A model generated the notes under the pieces. That model saw only the letters and a list, made by a program, of their open reading frames with translations, was not told where the DNA came from and did not search any database. From positions 1 through 64,000 of the forward strand of contig JAJEKB010021351.1 of the NCBI GenBank assembly GCA_022393335.1: DNA of 64,000 nt, written 5' to 3'. How positions within the stretch are numbered: the first letter of the stretch is position 1; each line of letters opens with the position of its first letter. This document shows positions 46,428 to 58,319 of the stretch, in pieces. This DNA is from Macrotrachela quadricornifera (Eukaryota > Rotifera > Eurotatoria > Philodinida > Philodinidae). The position numbers and the translations under genes are program-made.

Positions 46428-48502
46428 ATTAGTAAATGCATGGTTTTTTAATAGTGATTATGATCGAATCGTTTTTTGAATCTATTATACCAATAATATT
46501 GAGTATCAAGTCATATATTTTTTTTCCAAATATATACTCGGTTATTCTTTAATAATTATAGAAGAATAATCTTCGGCATCTGTTGTCAAATCTCATTCAT
46601 TATTCTATTACATTAGACACAGTATAACAGGAGAAGTACGTACACATATCACATATTCACAGTAAAATCTAAAATGATCATATATTCAATTGCAAATGAG
46701 TCATCTTGTACTTATATCAGTTTTTAATTTCTTATTGTGCTGCACCTATATTCCTCAGTAGGTATACATCTTAAAGATAATCTTTTATGTGATACATTTG
46801 ATACACTACTTTTGTCGATAGTCTCTTAAGATATTTTTTTCATTAATTTTGTAGTTAGATGTAAAAGCTGATTGACTGAACAATTATTGTTGCCATATAG
46901 AATAGTGAAGACTTCAACTACTTCCATCTAAATACAAAAATAGACACTTGTTTTTCTTAAATTTTCGATCTTTAGAATCACTTTTTGATGATGCTCTTCT
47001 CTAGATTCTTCTAAATAACTATCTTTTCATCATTTTGTCCTTTTTGAACATTGTTACTACTCAGAACTACATAAATTTTGAAAAGAGCCGTTAAAAACTT
47101 CATCCACTAATGACCAATACACCAGCTTACCTCTCTATCTTCGACATCGATCTACGACAAAAACATCGGCAACTATACGTTAAATATCTATCTCTCGAAC
47201 TTGAAAAATGTCAATTATGTAATAGAAAAAGATTTATCTGAATAATCATTAAATAAGCGATTGAATAACAATATTTAGAAAAGTTATTTTTTGTATTGAA
47301 TATCGCAGATATTTCCTTATGAAAATACTCTTTGGCTATTGTTCAAGTTTTCTACTGAATCATATAATTTTGTAATGGAATATTAGTTGAGATAATTTAT
47401 TATTCATTCAAAATATTGTCAATTTAATTCTGACCATCTATACATCTCTCGCTCGCTCGATTGAAGTGATACTTGAAACTATCAAATATTACTATGAGTA
47501 AGATACTATTTCTTTCATTATCGTACACAGTTGTATATGTATTCTGTTAAACTGATGAATATGAAAAAAAAATTAATAATTTAAACAGTCAGTTAAATAG
47601 TGGGAATTTGATGGAGAAGTCTATAAATAGATTTAGAATACATCAATCTAGATTTCAATCGATATTAGCATCATATAATTATGCTTGATAGAATATTTTG
47701 TAAGAACAATTGAAATGAGCTTTACCTGTTGAATACTGAGAAACAGGACATTTTGTCATTGAGAATAGGAATCTACACTATTCTGAGCGGCAACTTGTTC
47801 ACATTTGTGTAAATTACTATCGCGTGTTGTAATAACTTAGCGTACGATTATTCCTAAATAAGCACTATTTATTCATGGATATGTTACGAAAGATGTGACA
47901 TGATGTGAGAATATTCTGATACAAAATAACTAAATGAAAAGTAAAGTGAAATAAATCTCCAGAATTATATGAGAAAAATTAGAATTTTAAGAGTTAAAAA
48001 AACTACAGATATGACTAATATTCGAGATAATATATGATCAATCCTATTGAATTTATGATAAAATAAAAAACACATCATAGACAACAATTAGATCAGCTAT
48101 GATGCGATTGATTATAACTAACGAGTGTTACAAAAGTTCTCAGAAATATTCCTGCTTTAATTATCATCGGCTAAAATTTGTTCGGGAGAAATAAAAAATA
48201 TTTATTCAGAATCAATGTTGAAATTTGTAGTTTAATTATAACGAACAAAAAACTCTCATTAGGCAAGTTCGTACACATAAATATATCTTAAAGAATTCTA
48301 ATATACGCATTGATATTTCGTAATCAAGAATATTTACTTGTGTGCTTTTATTTTCTTCTAGAGTGCAAATAGTTATTATGAAAATCTTACAATCAGTTGA
48401 AATTTGTGTGAATGTGCGGAACAAATAAGGAAAATATTTATTGCAGAAAAAAGATTCACATAATGCCGGCATTTTAAAAAAATAGAAAAACTCATTAGAG
48501 AT
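46428..48502. other. Intergenic region
   Basis: About 2 kb, nothing recognised. Confidence 0.35.
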
Positions 48503-49222
48503 ATTCTTCGAACTCGATTCAATAACCACTCAATTTTTGAATACATTACACATATAAATATTTTAGTTAGTAAGAGAATATGTTAAATAGTATTTTCTTC
48601 AAATCAAATAGATCATGAATTCTGTCATACATGGAATTGTATCGCAGTTACGATTGTAACAAGATAATCTACAATGCAATTATACGTGATTGTTACATAG
48701 TTATTGAAAAATAGGCATGATACGATTAAAATGAAAAGAATCGACACTTGTTGTTCGATATATTATCATTGTAATTTCAACATTTTATTTTATCTTTGAG
48801 AAAAAAACATTTTATTCTATCTTTGAGAAAAAAACAGAAACTTTACCGTTAGTTATATTTAGTATGAAAAAATTCACAAATGGTACACTTCTATTGGTTA
48901 ACATATTTCTTAAATGTATAAAAGAAAAAATAAGTTTAACAAAAGTTACAAGAGATAATTAGTTTTAACGTTTTTTTAGTTTTTCAAGTGCATCATTAAT
49001 TTTTTTGTTCATGTTCTAATTTATTTTTCGGCAATAAGTTCTCTATTCTTAAATACCCATGTGTTCTTTGCATTTTTTTTCCAATTCTTGACTAGTATCT
49101 GTGATAAACAATCGTTGTTTCCAATCATTAATATTCACTAATTTTGCCTGAGATTTCATATGAGTCAATACACCATGCTTATCATTAGTATAGACAAGAA
49201 CTGGAATATGATTTAACTGATA
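48503..49222. repeat. Segmental duplicate of 59471-60153
   Basis: The two stretches run in the same orientation with roughly 85-90% identity. They include the last 58 codons of a C1-type protease gene and ~550 bp of its 3' flank. This copy has an internal tandem duplication of about 28 bp (ACATTTTATTYTATCTTTG..., 48780-48837) absent from the other. It ends at the N-gap. Confidence 0.85.
49049..49222 (-). pseudogene. C1-family protease, C-terminal piece (copy 1)
   Basis: 58 in-frame codons (YQLNHIPVLVYTNDK...LEKKCKEHMGI) ending in TAA match the C-terminus of the protease copy at 59984-62117 with few changes. The upstream part is lost in the gap 49223-49622. The sequence across the gap is not the protease but a transposase fragment, so this copy appears interrupted. 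The start exon at 51160-51356 may belong to it. Confidence 0.7.
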
Positions 49223-49622
49223 NNNNNNNNNNNNNNNNNNNNNNNNNNNNNNNNNNNNNNNNNNNNNNNNNNNNNNNNNNNNNNNNNNNNNNNNNNNNNN
49301 NNNNNNNNNNNNNNNNNNNNNNNNNNNNNNNNNNNNNNNNNNNNNNNNNNNNNNNNNNNNNNNNNNNNNNNNNNNNNNNNNNNNNNNNNNNNNNNNNNNN
49401 NNNNNNNNNNNNNNNNNNNNNNNNNNNNNNNNNNNNNNNNNNNNNNNNNNNNNNNNNNNNNNNNNNNNNNNNNNNNNNNNNNNNNNNNNNNNNNNNNNNN
49501 NNNNNNNNNNNNNNNNNNNNNNNNNNNNNNNNNNNNNNNNNNNNNNNNNNNNNNNNNNNNNNNNNNNNNNNNNNNNNNNNNNNNNNNNNNNNNNNNNNNN
49601 NNNNNNNNNNNNNNNNNNNNNN
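49223..49622. other. Assembly gap, 400 Ns
   Basis: A run of exactly 400 Ns of unknown true length. The sequences on its two sides are unrelated (protease 3' end on the left, Tc1/IS630-like transposase on the right). Confidence 0.95.
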
Positions 49623-49835
49623 CATTCATGGGCTAATCGTTCTAGATAATTTGATAGGAAAAATTCAAAGTGTTTGCAATTTGTTACCGCAAATCGTGTC
49701 GATGTCAACCAAAGAAAATTAGCAAGAAAATTTGATACTACACAATCAACCATTCAAAATGGATCTTATACATTATAAACGTCAGAAAACATCAAAATAT
49801 ATAGAATGAAACATCTTCAACAAGTACTAAAATTT
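49623..49835 (+). pseudogene. Tc1/IS630-like transposase, N-terminal fragment
   Basis: The plus-strand translation gives a helix-turn-helix region VDVNQRKLARKFDTTQSTIQ, then after a 1-bp frameshift LIHYKRQKTSKYIE. This resembles the paired-type DNA-binding region of IS630/Tc1 transposases (QRKLARKF...S...I...YKRQK). Stops follow and the catalytic part would lie beyond, so it is a remnant. It borders the gap and probably marks an insertion into protease copy 1. Confidence 0.55.
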
Positions 49836-51159
49836 TAAATATCTGTTAGTTGGTGGCATGATGTAAAATCTTCTCGGTAATTTTTGATGACTGCAGAGAT
49901 ATGCAAATACAAATAGAATTTGTACTCTAGTTTACTTATATAGTTCTACTAACATTACATGTACTCTGATCACATCTTGTACTCTCCCTAAATATCAAAT
50001 TGTTGATTTTTGATTAAAATATATGTCATAAAGAGAGTTCATGTCTCAATCGCATACGAATGTTCAAGATATAGTTGTTTAACTTTAATAAAACATTACT
50101 TTTCGAAAAACGAAAAGGTATGCTGTTGTGTGAGTTTTTTCAATATGAATGTTTAAGTAATGAATTCGATAAGGTACTTTGAAATTCAAAGTACATTTGG
50201 TACTCGTACTTGCACACCCCTTGATGTCTGACACCAGAATAGTTTTTAGCAGATGTTGTAAGCTCTTTGAGTTTTGCCTATCAAAATATGGCAAGTGATC
50301 ATTCTTTAAACAATCTTCTATTGGCAGATCTAAGTTTGTTGACATTCTAAAGCGTTATTATAAAAAATATTTTAATGTATCAATTTTTTTCAAAATTATT
50401 ATTTTTTGCCTAAGTATAGAAAAAACACGTCTATGAAGATCAGCCATTTTGACAATAATGGATCGATCGAAAAATCTTCAGTCAATAGCATAGATAAAAA
50501 ATGAGACCAGCTATATGATCAGCGGAAAACAGTCCTCTTTCTATAGCTTTTATATATATGTTTTGACCTTCAACATTTTGGTCAAAAAATATTCGATTAC
50601 CCTTTATTACGTCATCAAGTTTGAGAGGGGCAGGAATTAGCCAATAATGATACTTGACTATTTGAGGGAGGAGTATTGAATAGATGTAAAAATGAATCTA
50701 TTCAATCAAAATATATTTCCAATAAGGGTTGTGTAGCATTTCAGTTTGCTTTCAGAATTGAAATTGATTCAATAATTATCAATAATGAGCCTTTTCTTGT
50801 TACTATACGCAATATGTATGCGAGGCAGGAGGAAAGGGATATTTTCTTAATTTAAGAGCAAATAGTTATCAAATCAAATTTTGGTCTTGATATTAAGCTC
50901 AACCTTTCTTCCGTCCTAAAAATTGATTTTAAATATGAGATGAAACCTGCTTTGTGAGATGTATAGTCAATTCTTTTCTAATTAATGATATACTCAGTTT
51001 TGTATCCATAAAATTCAATGAAGTTAGATGTATTCTACAGAATTTTGTATAATGATATCATTATCACGAGTATTATATTTCAATCATATTATTATTAACA
51101 AGGAATCCTCAGTGATATTGTCAGATTCTGATCAAAAACTGTTGATATACTATACTAAC
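49836..51159. other. Region between transposase remnant and protease start exon
   Basis: No gene recognised; a 4.4-kb-scale search by eye for the protease middle exons found none here. A repeat at 50510-50600 is an inverted diverged copy of the one at 62393-62495 beside the mariner. Confidence 0.4.
50510..50600 (-). repeat. Inverted copy of the repeat at 62393-62495
   Basis: The reverse complement (ATTTTTTGACCAAAATGTTG...AAAGCTATAGAAAGAGGAC...) matches 62400-62470 (ATTTTTTGGACGAAATTTTG...AAAGCTATAGAAAAAGGAC...) at about 80-85%. Similarity runs to GTCTCATT-TATCTA, where the mariner is inserted in the other copy. Confidence 0.6.
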
Positions 51160-51356
51160 CACGAATTTGTGTCCTCTTGATGTTCAACCGGAGTCATTAA
51201 TTGCCTTAGATCAACTGATGGAGGTAAATCTTGCGTTGAAAGAGTTTGTGAAGCTGCAAATTTCGGTAGATCTGCTGATTTCTTACTGATTAAGCAGCCA
51301 CCAACACGAAAACGCTTTCCTGTTTCTGGATTGACAAGATATTTTTTATTATCCAT
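51160..51356 (-). CDS. C1-family (papain-like) protease, first exon only
   Basis: Starts at ATG 51356 (MDNKKYLVNPETGKRFRVGG) and ends at a GT donor (51159-51158) after LPPSVDLRQLMTPVEHQEDTNS and the two bases TG. In C1 proteases of the bacterial/amoebal type, SVDLR-x-MTPVE-Q-TNSC-VANA leads into the active-site cysteine. The TG would be completed to TGT by a following exon starting with T, exactly what the 20-nt exon at 62117-62098 offers. No such exon lies in the next 1.5 kb here, so the rest of this copy is missing or in the 400-N gap. 197 nt, phase 2. Confidence 0.7.
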
Positions 51357-51796
51357 AGGAACGAAGTTGCTTTCGATAATCTACAATGAGAAACACAAGA
51401 AATATTATTTAAAGAAATCTGCGTTGATATATCCTATGCAAAAAAGTAAACTATTTCGACACAATTTCTTACTGCATTATTATTCTTTGCATCTGTTTAT
51501 TAACTTTTTCATCGGACTCTAACTTTCAAACCGGATGTTCAGATTATTCGAATTTTTTTATCATATTCATTAGAATATAAAAACTCAAATACAACTGTGC
51601 ATAATTAAAAAACTACTTAGGTGTACCCAACATTAAAAAAAGTCACAATGATGTGAGAAGATTTCCTTAAAAAAAATCTAAAAAAATCTTTCATCGAAGA
51701 CTGATTTTGCCTATCAAAACATTTTAAAAAACACATGTTTGTTTTTATATTGAGAGGATAATAGTTGAAACCTTTAACAAGTAGTTGTGGTAACAA

Positions 51797-52230
51797 CATC
51801 ACCATGTCCGGAAAGACCGTACAATTCATATAAGATGAAACAATAGGATAATAATTGCTATACTTATTCCATGTATTGACCTTCGATAGCAATAACATGT
51901 TGTCAACGATTAAGTATATTATTTTTTCTATTAAACAAGAACAACGAATTAATATGATTTAAATACTCTTGAACAATTTATATCCTTTTGTCTGTAAAAC
52001 CAAAACTCTTGCCATGAGGAAATATTTTCAAATTTGAAGATATTTCCTCATGGTAAGAGTATCTGTATCATATTGACTCGTAGTTCTTGTTTAATAGAAT
52101 AAATAATTTATTTGATCGTTGACAACATGTCATTACTATCGAAGGTCAATACATCGAATAAATGCAACAATTGTTATCCTATTATTTCATATTATACGAG
52201 TTGCACAGACTCTCCAGATATAGTGATAGC
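51797..52230. repeat. Foldback element with nested hairpin
   Basis: The outer arms, about 51797-51945 and 52081-52230, are reverse complements at roughly 80%; anchors are GTATTGACCTTCGATAG and CATGTTGTCAACGAT on the left and their complements at 52115-52155. Inside lies a second hairpin with 22-bp arms, 52005-52026 and 52039-52060 (ACTCTTGCCATGAGGAAATAT against its complement, one mismatch), around a 12-bp loop. Confidence 0.8.
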
Positions 52231-53410
52231 TATTCACTAAATTAAGTTTTACTACTAACTACAGAATGAATGAGAAAAATGTCTCACAAGATTATTGTCA
52301 AAAGTATAGTCCATCAAATGTCTCACATGAAAGAATATTTTTTAAATCTATAATTACATTCACAATTGGATATATATTTATTGTAGGTTTACTGAGAATA
52401 TTTGATATGTCTACATGCCTCTTATAATATGTTGTGTCTAGTCTGATAAAATAATAAGTGAGGATTGATGATAAATGCAAAAGGTTAGTTTTACATATGC
52501 AGAAAAATAAAAAAAGAGTGATATTATAAAGTATGTCTGCATCAACACTATGTCTGAATAAATACAAACTATAAACATGATTAACATCACTTCCTGTGAT
52601 CAGTCAAGGATGATTGAATTTACATATGAAAGAAATGTATGATTATTTAGTTACCTATTTATTTATACAAAATATTGCATTTACACGTTCTCTCTACATT
52701 GAAGAATAAATGTATTTATCTTTCCTTATGAATAGTTATGGACATGTGTTTCATAGAGAAAAAAATGAAAAAGAACAACCATGACTGCATTATGTTTTTT
52801 TCTCATTCGTACATACTATTCAAGTGACTATTGATCAGTGAGAATTATAGAGAAGGAAAAAAACCAACTGATTTTTTTTCTTACACAAACAATACAGATA
52901 ACAAGGAATAGAACTATTACCACGCAGTTTTTTTAATTGATAATCCACTTTTTGTGGTGCATTGATTATTCTAATAAAATTTTGTAATTAAGAAATATTA
53001 TTATAGGTAGAAAAATAGTGATAATGCATTGTTTTTTATTTAATTTCGACATTTCGATGATTATTATTAACAAACAGATCAAGAACTATTGTCGGCGCGA
53101 AAAAAGAATGTATCGTAATATTTTTTGAATATCTCGTGAACGGAAACAGCTACACACTTGTGGTTTTCACTATTTGAAAGAAAAATACGAGGGAAGTAAA
53201 ACGATACTAAACTATTATGATTTTGTATAGGTCAAGTTGACCAACTTGACTAATAAGTATTGACCAGCAGTTTTCGAAAAAAGTCTCCAAAGCAACTATC
53301 AACTCTAATTTAGTCGATCAGTGGTGTAGACATTTGTGATCGATCTATGTAAGGCCCGTCTGGTTTTCTTATTCCATTCAAAAGTTATGAGCATTTTACT
53401 AATGATCTTT
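52231..53410. other. Intergenic region
   Basis: AT-rich; nothing recognised. Confidence 0.35.
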
Positions 53411-53890
53411 ATGACCGGTGATGAACGATTTTTGATAGAATAATCCCTGTTTGACTTCAAACAAATAAGATATTTGGAATCAGCACACAAAACTACATCG
53501 ACTTTATGCATATTTCAAATCCTTCTTGCAGCTTTTTTTTCGGTCAAATTTTGACCTCCTGGTTCCTCTCAGGGATGGGGATGGGTCGAATAAAAAAATT
53601 CAAGACAAATAACTATTCATTAGTTAGTGATGAGTTTTTTTCATCTTGCAATAGCATATTATAAGTTCAAAATCCATTTTTGACAATTCATATAATTTTT
53701 TAATTAAATTTTGTTATTCCACCCATCCCCATCCCTAAGAGGGACCAATAGGTTAAAATTTGACCAAAAAAAAGTCTCAAGAAAGACTTGAAATAGATAT
53801 AAGTCAATGCAGTTTTGTGTGCTGAATCCAAAAATCTTATTTGTTTGAAGTCAAACAGAGAATTTTCTATCAAAAATTGTTCAATATCGG
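53411..53890. repeat. Foldback element, ~185-bp arms
   Basis: The left arm 53411-53600 and the right arm 53707-53890 are reverse complements at roughly 80-85%, around a 106-bp loop. Anchors are TTTGACTTCAAACAAATAAG, CAGCACACAAAACT and GGGATGGGGATGGGT on the left with their complements on the right. Similarity fades outward to about 53370 and 53925. No coding capacity. Confidence 0.8.
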
Positions 53891-54095
53891 TTGCACTTCA
53901 CAAACTCATCGGAATGAAATAAAATCTTTTGAGAACACATAATCTATAGATTTTATAACGTATTGTGAAAATTGATCGATTCTAGGATGTTACCTGATCA
54001 TCTATGCTTAAAATTTTTAGAAACTTACTTTCAATAAATGCGACTTAAATTGGAAAGAATAAATATGTCTCATTTAGATTTGTTAGATTCTATTT

Positions 54096-54362
54096 TTATA
54101 TAAAGTTTGAAAATCTTTCAAAAAAAGTATCGTAGTGAATTTCATCAGCATTACAAAAATAAAATGCTGGAAAATATTGTAATCGTTCACTAGCAATGAT
54201 CACTATTGTTTTTATTATATATTCAAAATAGGCACGAATTACCTGAGTGATAAAATAAATCATGACACTTGTAGATATCAAAAATATAATTGTCCAAAAG
54301 ATACGATTGTGTACACTTTGATTTCGAGCAATTCCAGGAATGCCATGAGTTGATGTATTCAA
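54096..54362 (-). pseudogene. DEG/ENaC sodium-channel N-terminal fragment
   Basis: An 88-residue frame begins after a codon for Met-like start and reads NTSTHGIPGIARNQSVHNR, then a hydrophobic span (IFWTIIFLISTSVMIYFITQVI) and RAYFEY...YFPAFYFCNA. S-x-HGI-P-I directly before TM1 (the HG gating motif) and FPAFYFCN after it are hallmarks of amiloride-sensitive/FMRFamide-gated channels. The frame then ends FFERFSNFI-stop. The rest of the ~500-residue ectodomain and TM2 are absent. Upstream sequence at 54363-54480 has a related but frame-broken N-terminus. It is therefore a fragment or pseudogene, though a missed intron after residue 88 is possible. Confidence 0.65.
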
Positions 54363-54479
54363 GGTAATTTCTTGAATTATTTATCGGTGTCAATGAAGCT
54401 TTGCTTTTGGTCTCAACTGATCCGAATTCATAGAATTACTAGTGACTATTTGCACCATTGTATGTACTTTTGAATTCAT

Positions 54480-55417
54480 CATTTTCATATAAATCTAGAA
54501 AAGGAGACACATCATTCAAGCAATTGTGTTAATAATACAATGACATTTATAGCACATATGAAAAATAAATAAATAACAGTGTATTCAACAAACATTTACA
54601 ATGTTTTTGTTTAACAATATTCTTGTTCATTACGTGTTATATATACTTTTGTACTTATTCTTATTTCAAGCTTTTTTTAGTATAAAATGTTAATTATCTC
54701 ATATTAACTTGTGTAGAGCGTCCTTTTTGTACGATTCTCAATAAAATTAATTAACACTTTGTTTTTACCATGTATGATATATGAAAAATATTCAGTGTTC
54801 TTTTGCCTGAATAATATCTTTTCTTTCGAACCAATGAAACAAATACTGGCTTTTGTAAGTGGAAAAAACACGGAGCCATCAATAAAATTTTTCTATTGGG
54901 CTTCGAAAAGAAAAAGAAAGATAGTAATATATTAATTGTACATATTCGCTGTTAACTTTAAATTCAATTACCTTTTATGAAAAAAAAATATCTATAAGAA
55001 GGAATAAAAATAACAAAAAGAAAAAATATGCGTTTTCTTGAATTTTTTAATAATTGTATTATACAAAAGATTTACAAAAAATTTTCAAATCTTCAGATTA
55101 GCAAGGACATCTTCTAGAATATGTAACAATCCTCAGAAAATTCGACTCGAGTTAAGAATGTTTGACAATAAATTAATGGAATCGAGTAGGATAAAGAGGC
55201 GGAAATTTTCAACTTTCAGCCTACGATTTTTCCGCTTGAAACGATGGATACTACATAAAAAAAATGACATATCTAACTAAAATATAATTAAATTCAACGT
55301 ATACTATCTCAATCTGTATTAAATTAAAAGAAAAAAAGATAATTATAATTGATATATATATATCTCAAACTAGTGGGCATAAATCAGGTGAATTTGATAC
55401 CCAACTATTCTTCAGAA
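54480..55417. other. Intergenic region
   Basis: Nothing recognised; the frame at 55038-55280 has no family likeness. Confidence 0.35.
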
Positions 55418-57990
55418 TGGTATGGTGTCCATCCAGCGAAAGGCTTTTCAGCGAAAAAAAAATAGTGAAAACCATTGCAGCGAAAGATCTTTCGGTGAAA
55501 TTTTTTTCCACACGATCTTCAATTATTGATGTATAAGGTTGGTTCATCATAGTGAGTGTATATTATACAAGCAAAAACCCTTGTTTCTTTCCTTCTTTTT
55601 TGACTTACTGAGATACTAATCTTCTTTCTTCTTTTCCTTTTTAATATATATTCTTTCATACATAATGCTAGTCCACTGATACGTATGTTAGATCATAGTT
55701 AGTATACCTCTCTTCGCTCACTTCTTCCTTAAGTGCTCTTGTCACTTTCTCTTTCATTGAGTTGATATTTTCCTTTCGTTTCCTTTTCGTCTCTTCTTAC
55801 ATACGTCACATATATATGAATTTTTTCATTCTTGACGATCACATGTTTGGCTTTCTCCTTTCTTTCTCTATGTATCATCTGTTCATACGTATTCGTTCTC
55901 ACGGGATTTGTTCCCATCATCCGATGAAAATTTCCTAAAGATGTGTGATGCGCTATTCTATATATAGCCTGTGCTTCTTCATGAATAAAGCATGTATGAT
56001 CTAAGCACATTCATCTTCATCTATCATCCAACCGACGATCTAAAGCGAGCCACCTAACACGTACTTCATTTATTCTGTTCATTTAGCTTATAGTAAATAT
56101 GGCTGATTCAACATCCATCTCTTACACCACTTCGAATCGAGGCAAACCTTTGCTCGTTTATTTAGGATATATCTATCCACTCAAAAAGTCGACCGTGAAA
56201 GTAAAATATTGGGTTTGTCATTCAAATGGCTGTGTAGCTAATGTTCATACAGATAAAAACGACCATTTTCTTAAAGCTAATGGTTATCATAGCCATATGC
56301 CTGAGCCAGAACAAATCGAACTTCGAAATCTAAAAAAGAAGGTCAAAGACAGAGTACAAGTTGAAACAAGTTCTGTGCCTAAAATATACTAAGAGGAATT
56401 AGTTCGTTTTAATCTTTCTTCAACTACTTTAACTCTTGCACCTGTTGCTTTTGACGCTAGTAAGCCCCTCATCTGTCGAAATTTCTAATGATTTTCTATA
56501 TTATACAGAATCTAGTCTTAATCGTGTTCGTCGAAAAACAACTCCGTCTATACCAACATCGACTGATTTCGATATTCCTAATTCTTATCAACAAAAAATT
56601 GATGGTGTACCATTTATTTGCATTGATAAGATAACTAAAAAAAAAAGAATGATTCTTTTTGCTAGTGATAAACAACTCGAAATATTATTCTCATCTGAAT
56701 GGATTTTTCTTGATGGTACATTTGATACATGTCCGAAACAATTTCACCAGATTTATACGATTCATGGTTTAAAATTTCAGCAAAGTGAACTGATAGATTA
56801 TTCGAAGCTCCTACTTTATTCGTTTCTTCTTCAGGTTTTCCTTGTATTATTAGTCTTCTCTCGGGAAAAACTGCTGATATATATCGAGAAATATTTTCTG
56901 AACTTCACTATCATGCTGATTGATTGAAAATGAAGTTTGAGCCAAAACACATCATGACAGATTTTGAAATGTCTTCGATCGAAGTTAATAAATAAAAAGT
57001 TTATATCTTTCGAATTTGTCATTTACTTTAATTTTTGCTTATACTAGTTTTCAAAGGCAATGCATCACGGATGCTTTTTTCATTTCTGTCAAGCGCTCTA
57101 TAAAAATATTCAATCGATTGGTCTTTCTACAGCTTACCTTGCCGATGATGATACACGTTTAATTTGTCGCAGCACAATGGCTTTTGCTGTTCTTCCTTAT
57201 GAACATATGGAAGAAGTCTTCAAACTTCTCAAAAATGATTCATCTGAAGAGATGACTGAATTTTCAAATACTTTGAGAAACAATGGTTAAAACGCGTGTC
57301 AACAAAATATTGGAATGTATCAGACCTCGAGTTTCGTACGAATAACTTTTGTGAAGATAATCTTCTATTTTTCCTGAAAATATGTATTTTTTCGTTCATT
57401 GTATAGCCTGGCACAACAAATTTAACAAACCGAGTGGAGAAACATCATCCTAATATTTAGCACCTTTTTTGAATGTTTACAACGAGAAGAACTATCTTTT
57501 CATCAACAACTAGGAAAAATAAATAGTGGTGTTCAAAATAAATTAAGCGATAAACCTAGTGTCATGCGAGCACAATTTATAACATTGACCGAACGTCATG
57601 CACAGAGACAAATTAATCTGACAGAATTTCTCCGTGGATTATTTATGATCATAGCTAAAAATTCAAGAAACGTAGTTTGAATTTCTCATTTCTATAGTTG
57701 TTTTCTCTGCTTATTCTTTTTTATATTATTTGATGTGTATCTGTTATAGTTCTCTATTTCTTGAATATGATTAAATATAATTTTTTATTTGGTTAAAAGT
57801 AACGCTTTCGCTATTTTATATTTCGCTGTTTTGTTTTTCGCAATTCGCACAAACATGCTTTCACTATTTCAATTTTTTCGCCGGAAAAAGTTTCGCTCAT
57901 TGTACCTTTTGCTTAATTTTTTTTCGCCGTCTATTATTCGCTGACAATCTTTGTAGAAAAGGCTTCCGCTGGTTTGCCACCACTTCAATT
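55418..57990 (+). mobile_element. Mutator-like element (MULE) with AGCGAAA-rich ends
   Basis: The left end (TGGTGTCCATCCAGCG, AAAGGCTTTTC, from about 55418) and the reverse complement of the right end (TGGTGGCAAACCAGCG, GAAGCCTTTTC, to about 57990) match. Both subterminal regions are packed with AGCGAAA-type motifs (55435-55500, and as TTTCGCT at 57800-57970). Between them lies a FLYWCH/MULE transposase remnant. CAACTATTC and CAATTATCC beside the ends could be a degraded 9-bp target duplication. The exact outer ends are uncertain by about 10 bp. Confidence 0.7.
56099..57680 (+). pseudogene. FLYWCH-MULE transposase, decayed
   Basis: From ATG 56099 a FLYWCH zinc finger is seen (GKPLLVYLGYIYPL...KYWVCHSNGCVANVHT...GYHSHMP; Cys-Cys-His-His). 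After a stop at 56390 and frame changes the MULE core appears: FLDGTFDTCPKQFHQIYTIHG with the first Asp, EPKHIMTDFEMSSI with the second Asp, and GCFFHFCQALYKNIQSIGL with the family's C-x-FHF block. The tail (57480-57680) is again open. At least four frame breaks mean no protein is made. FLYWCH-bearing MULEs are known from several animals. Confidence 0.8.
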
Positions 57991-58319
57991 ATCCATATAG
58001 GTTCGTTCTCTTTCCTTTCTTACATATATATTATTCGCTCTGTTATCTCTTTCTTTTCTGTAAGTTATTTTCCATATTGTTTCTCTTGGTTTCTTTTCTT
58101 ATACGTGATAACGCAAGGTTTTTTCAAAGGGGGTTATAAGAGTTAGATTATTCTAATTTAGATTTAACCTGATATGTAAGTAGCTATACTTCTCAGTGAA
58201 GGTTATCTTTAGTTTGGTGTCTTAGATCCTGTTGTCTTTTCACTATTTAATTGTGTGTTTTCTTTTGTCTTTCCAAATAAACTCATATACACAACAACGG
58301 AAATAAGGACGTAACAGCT
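57991..58319. other. Pyrimidine-rich spacer
   Basis: T/C-rich sequence between the MULE end and the Tc1-like remnant; nothing recognised. Confidence 0.4.

Noticed and set aside
49049..49753. A 234-codon minus-strand frame spanning the 400-N gap
   Set aside because: The two sides are unrelated: protease C-terminus on one side, a plus-strand Tc1/IS630-like transposase fragment on the other.
50085..50345. Minus-strand 86-codon frame near protease copy 1
   Set aside because: No similarity to the missing protease exons or to any family I recognise; no splice context.
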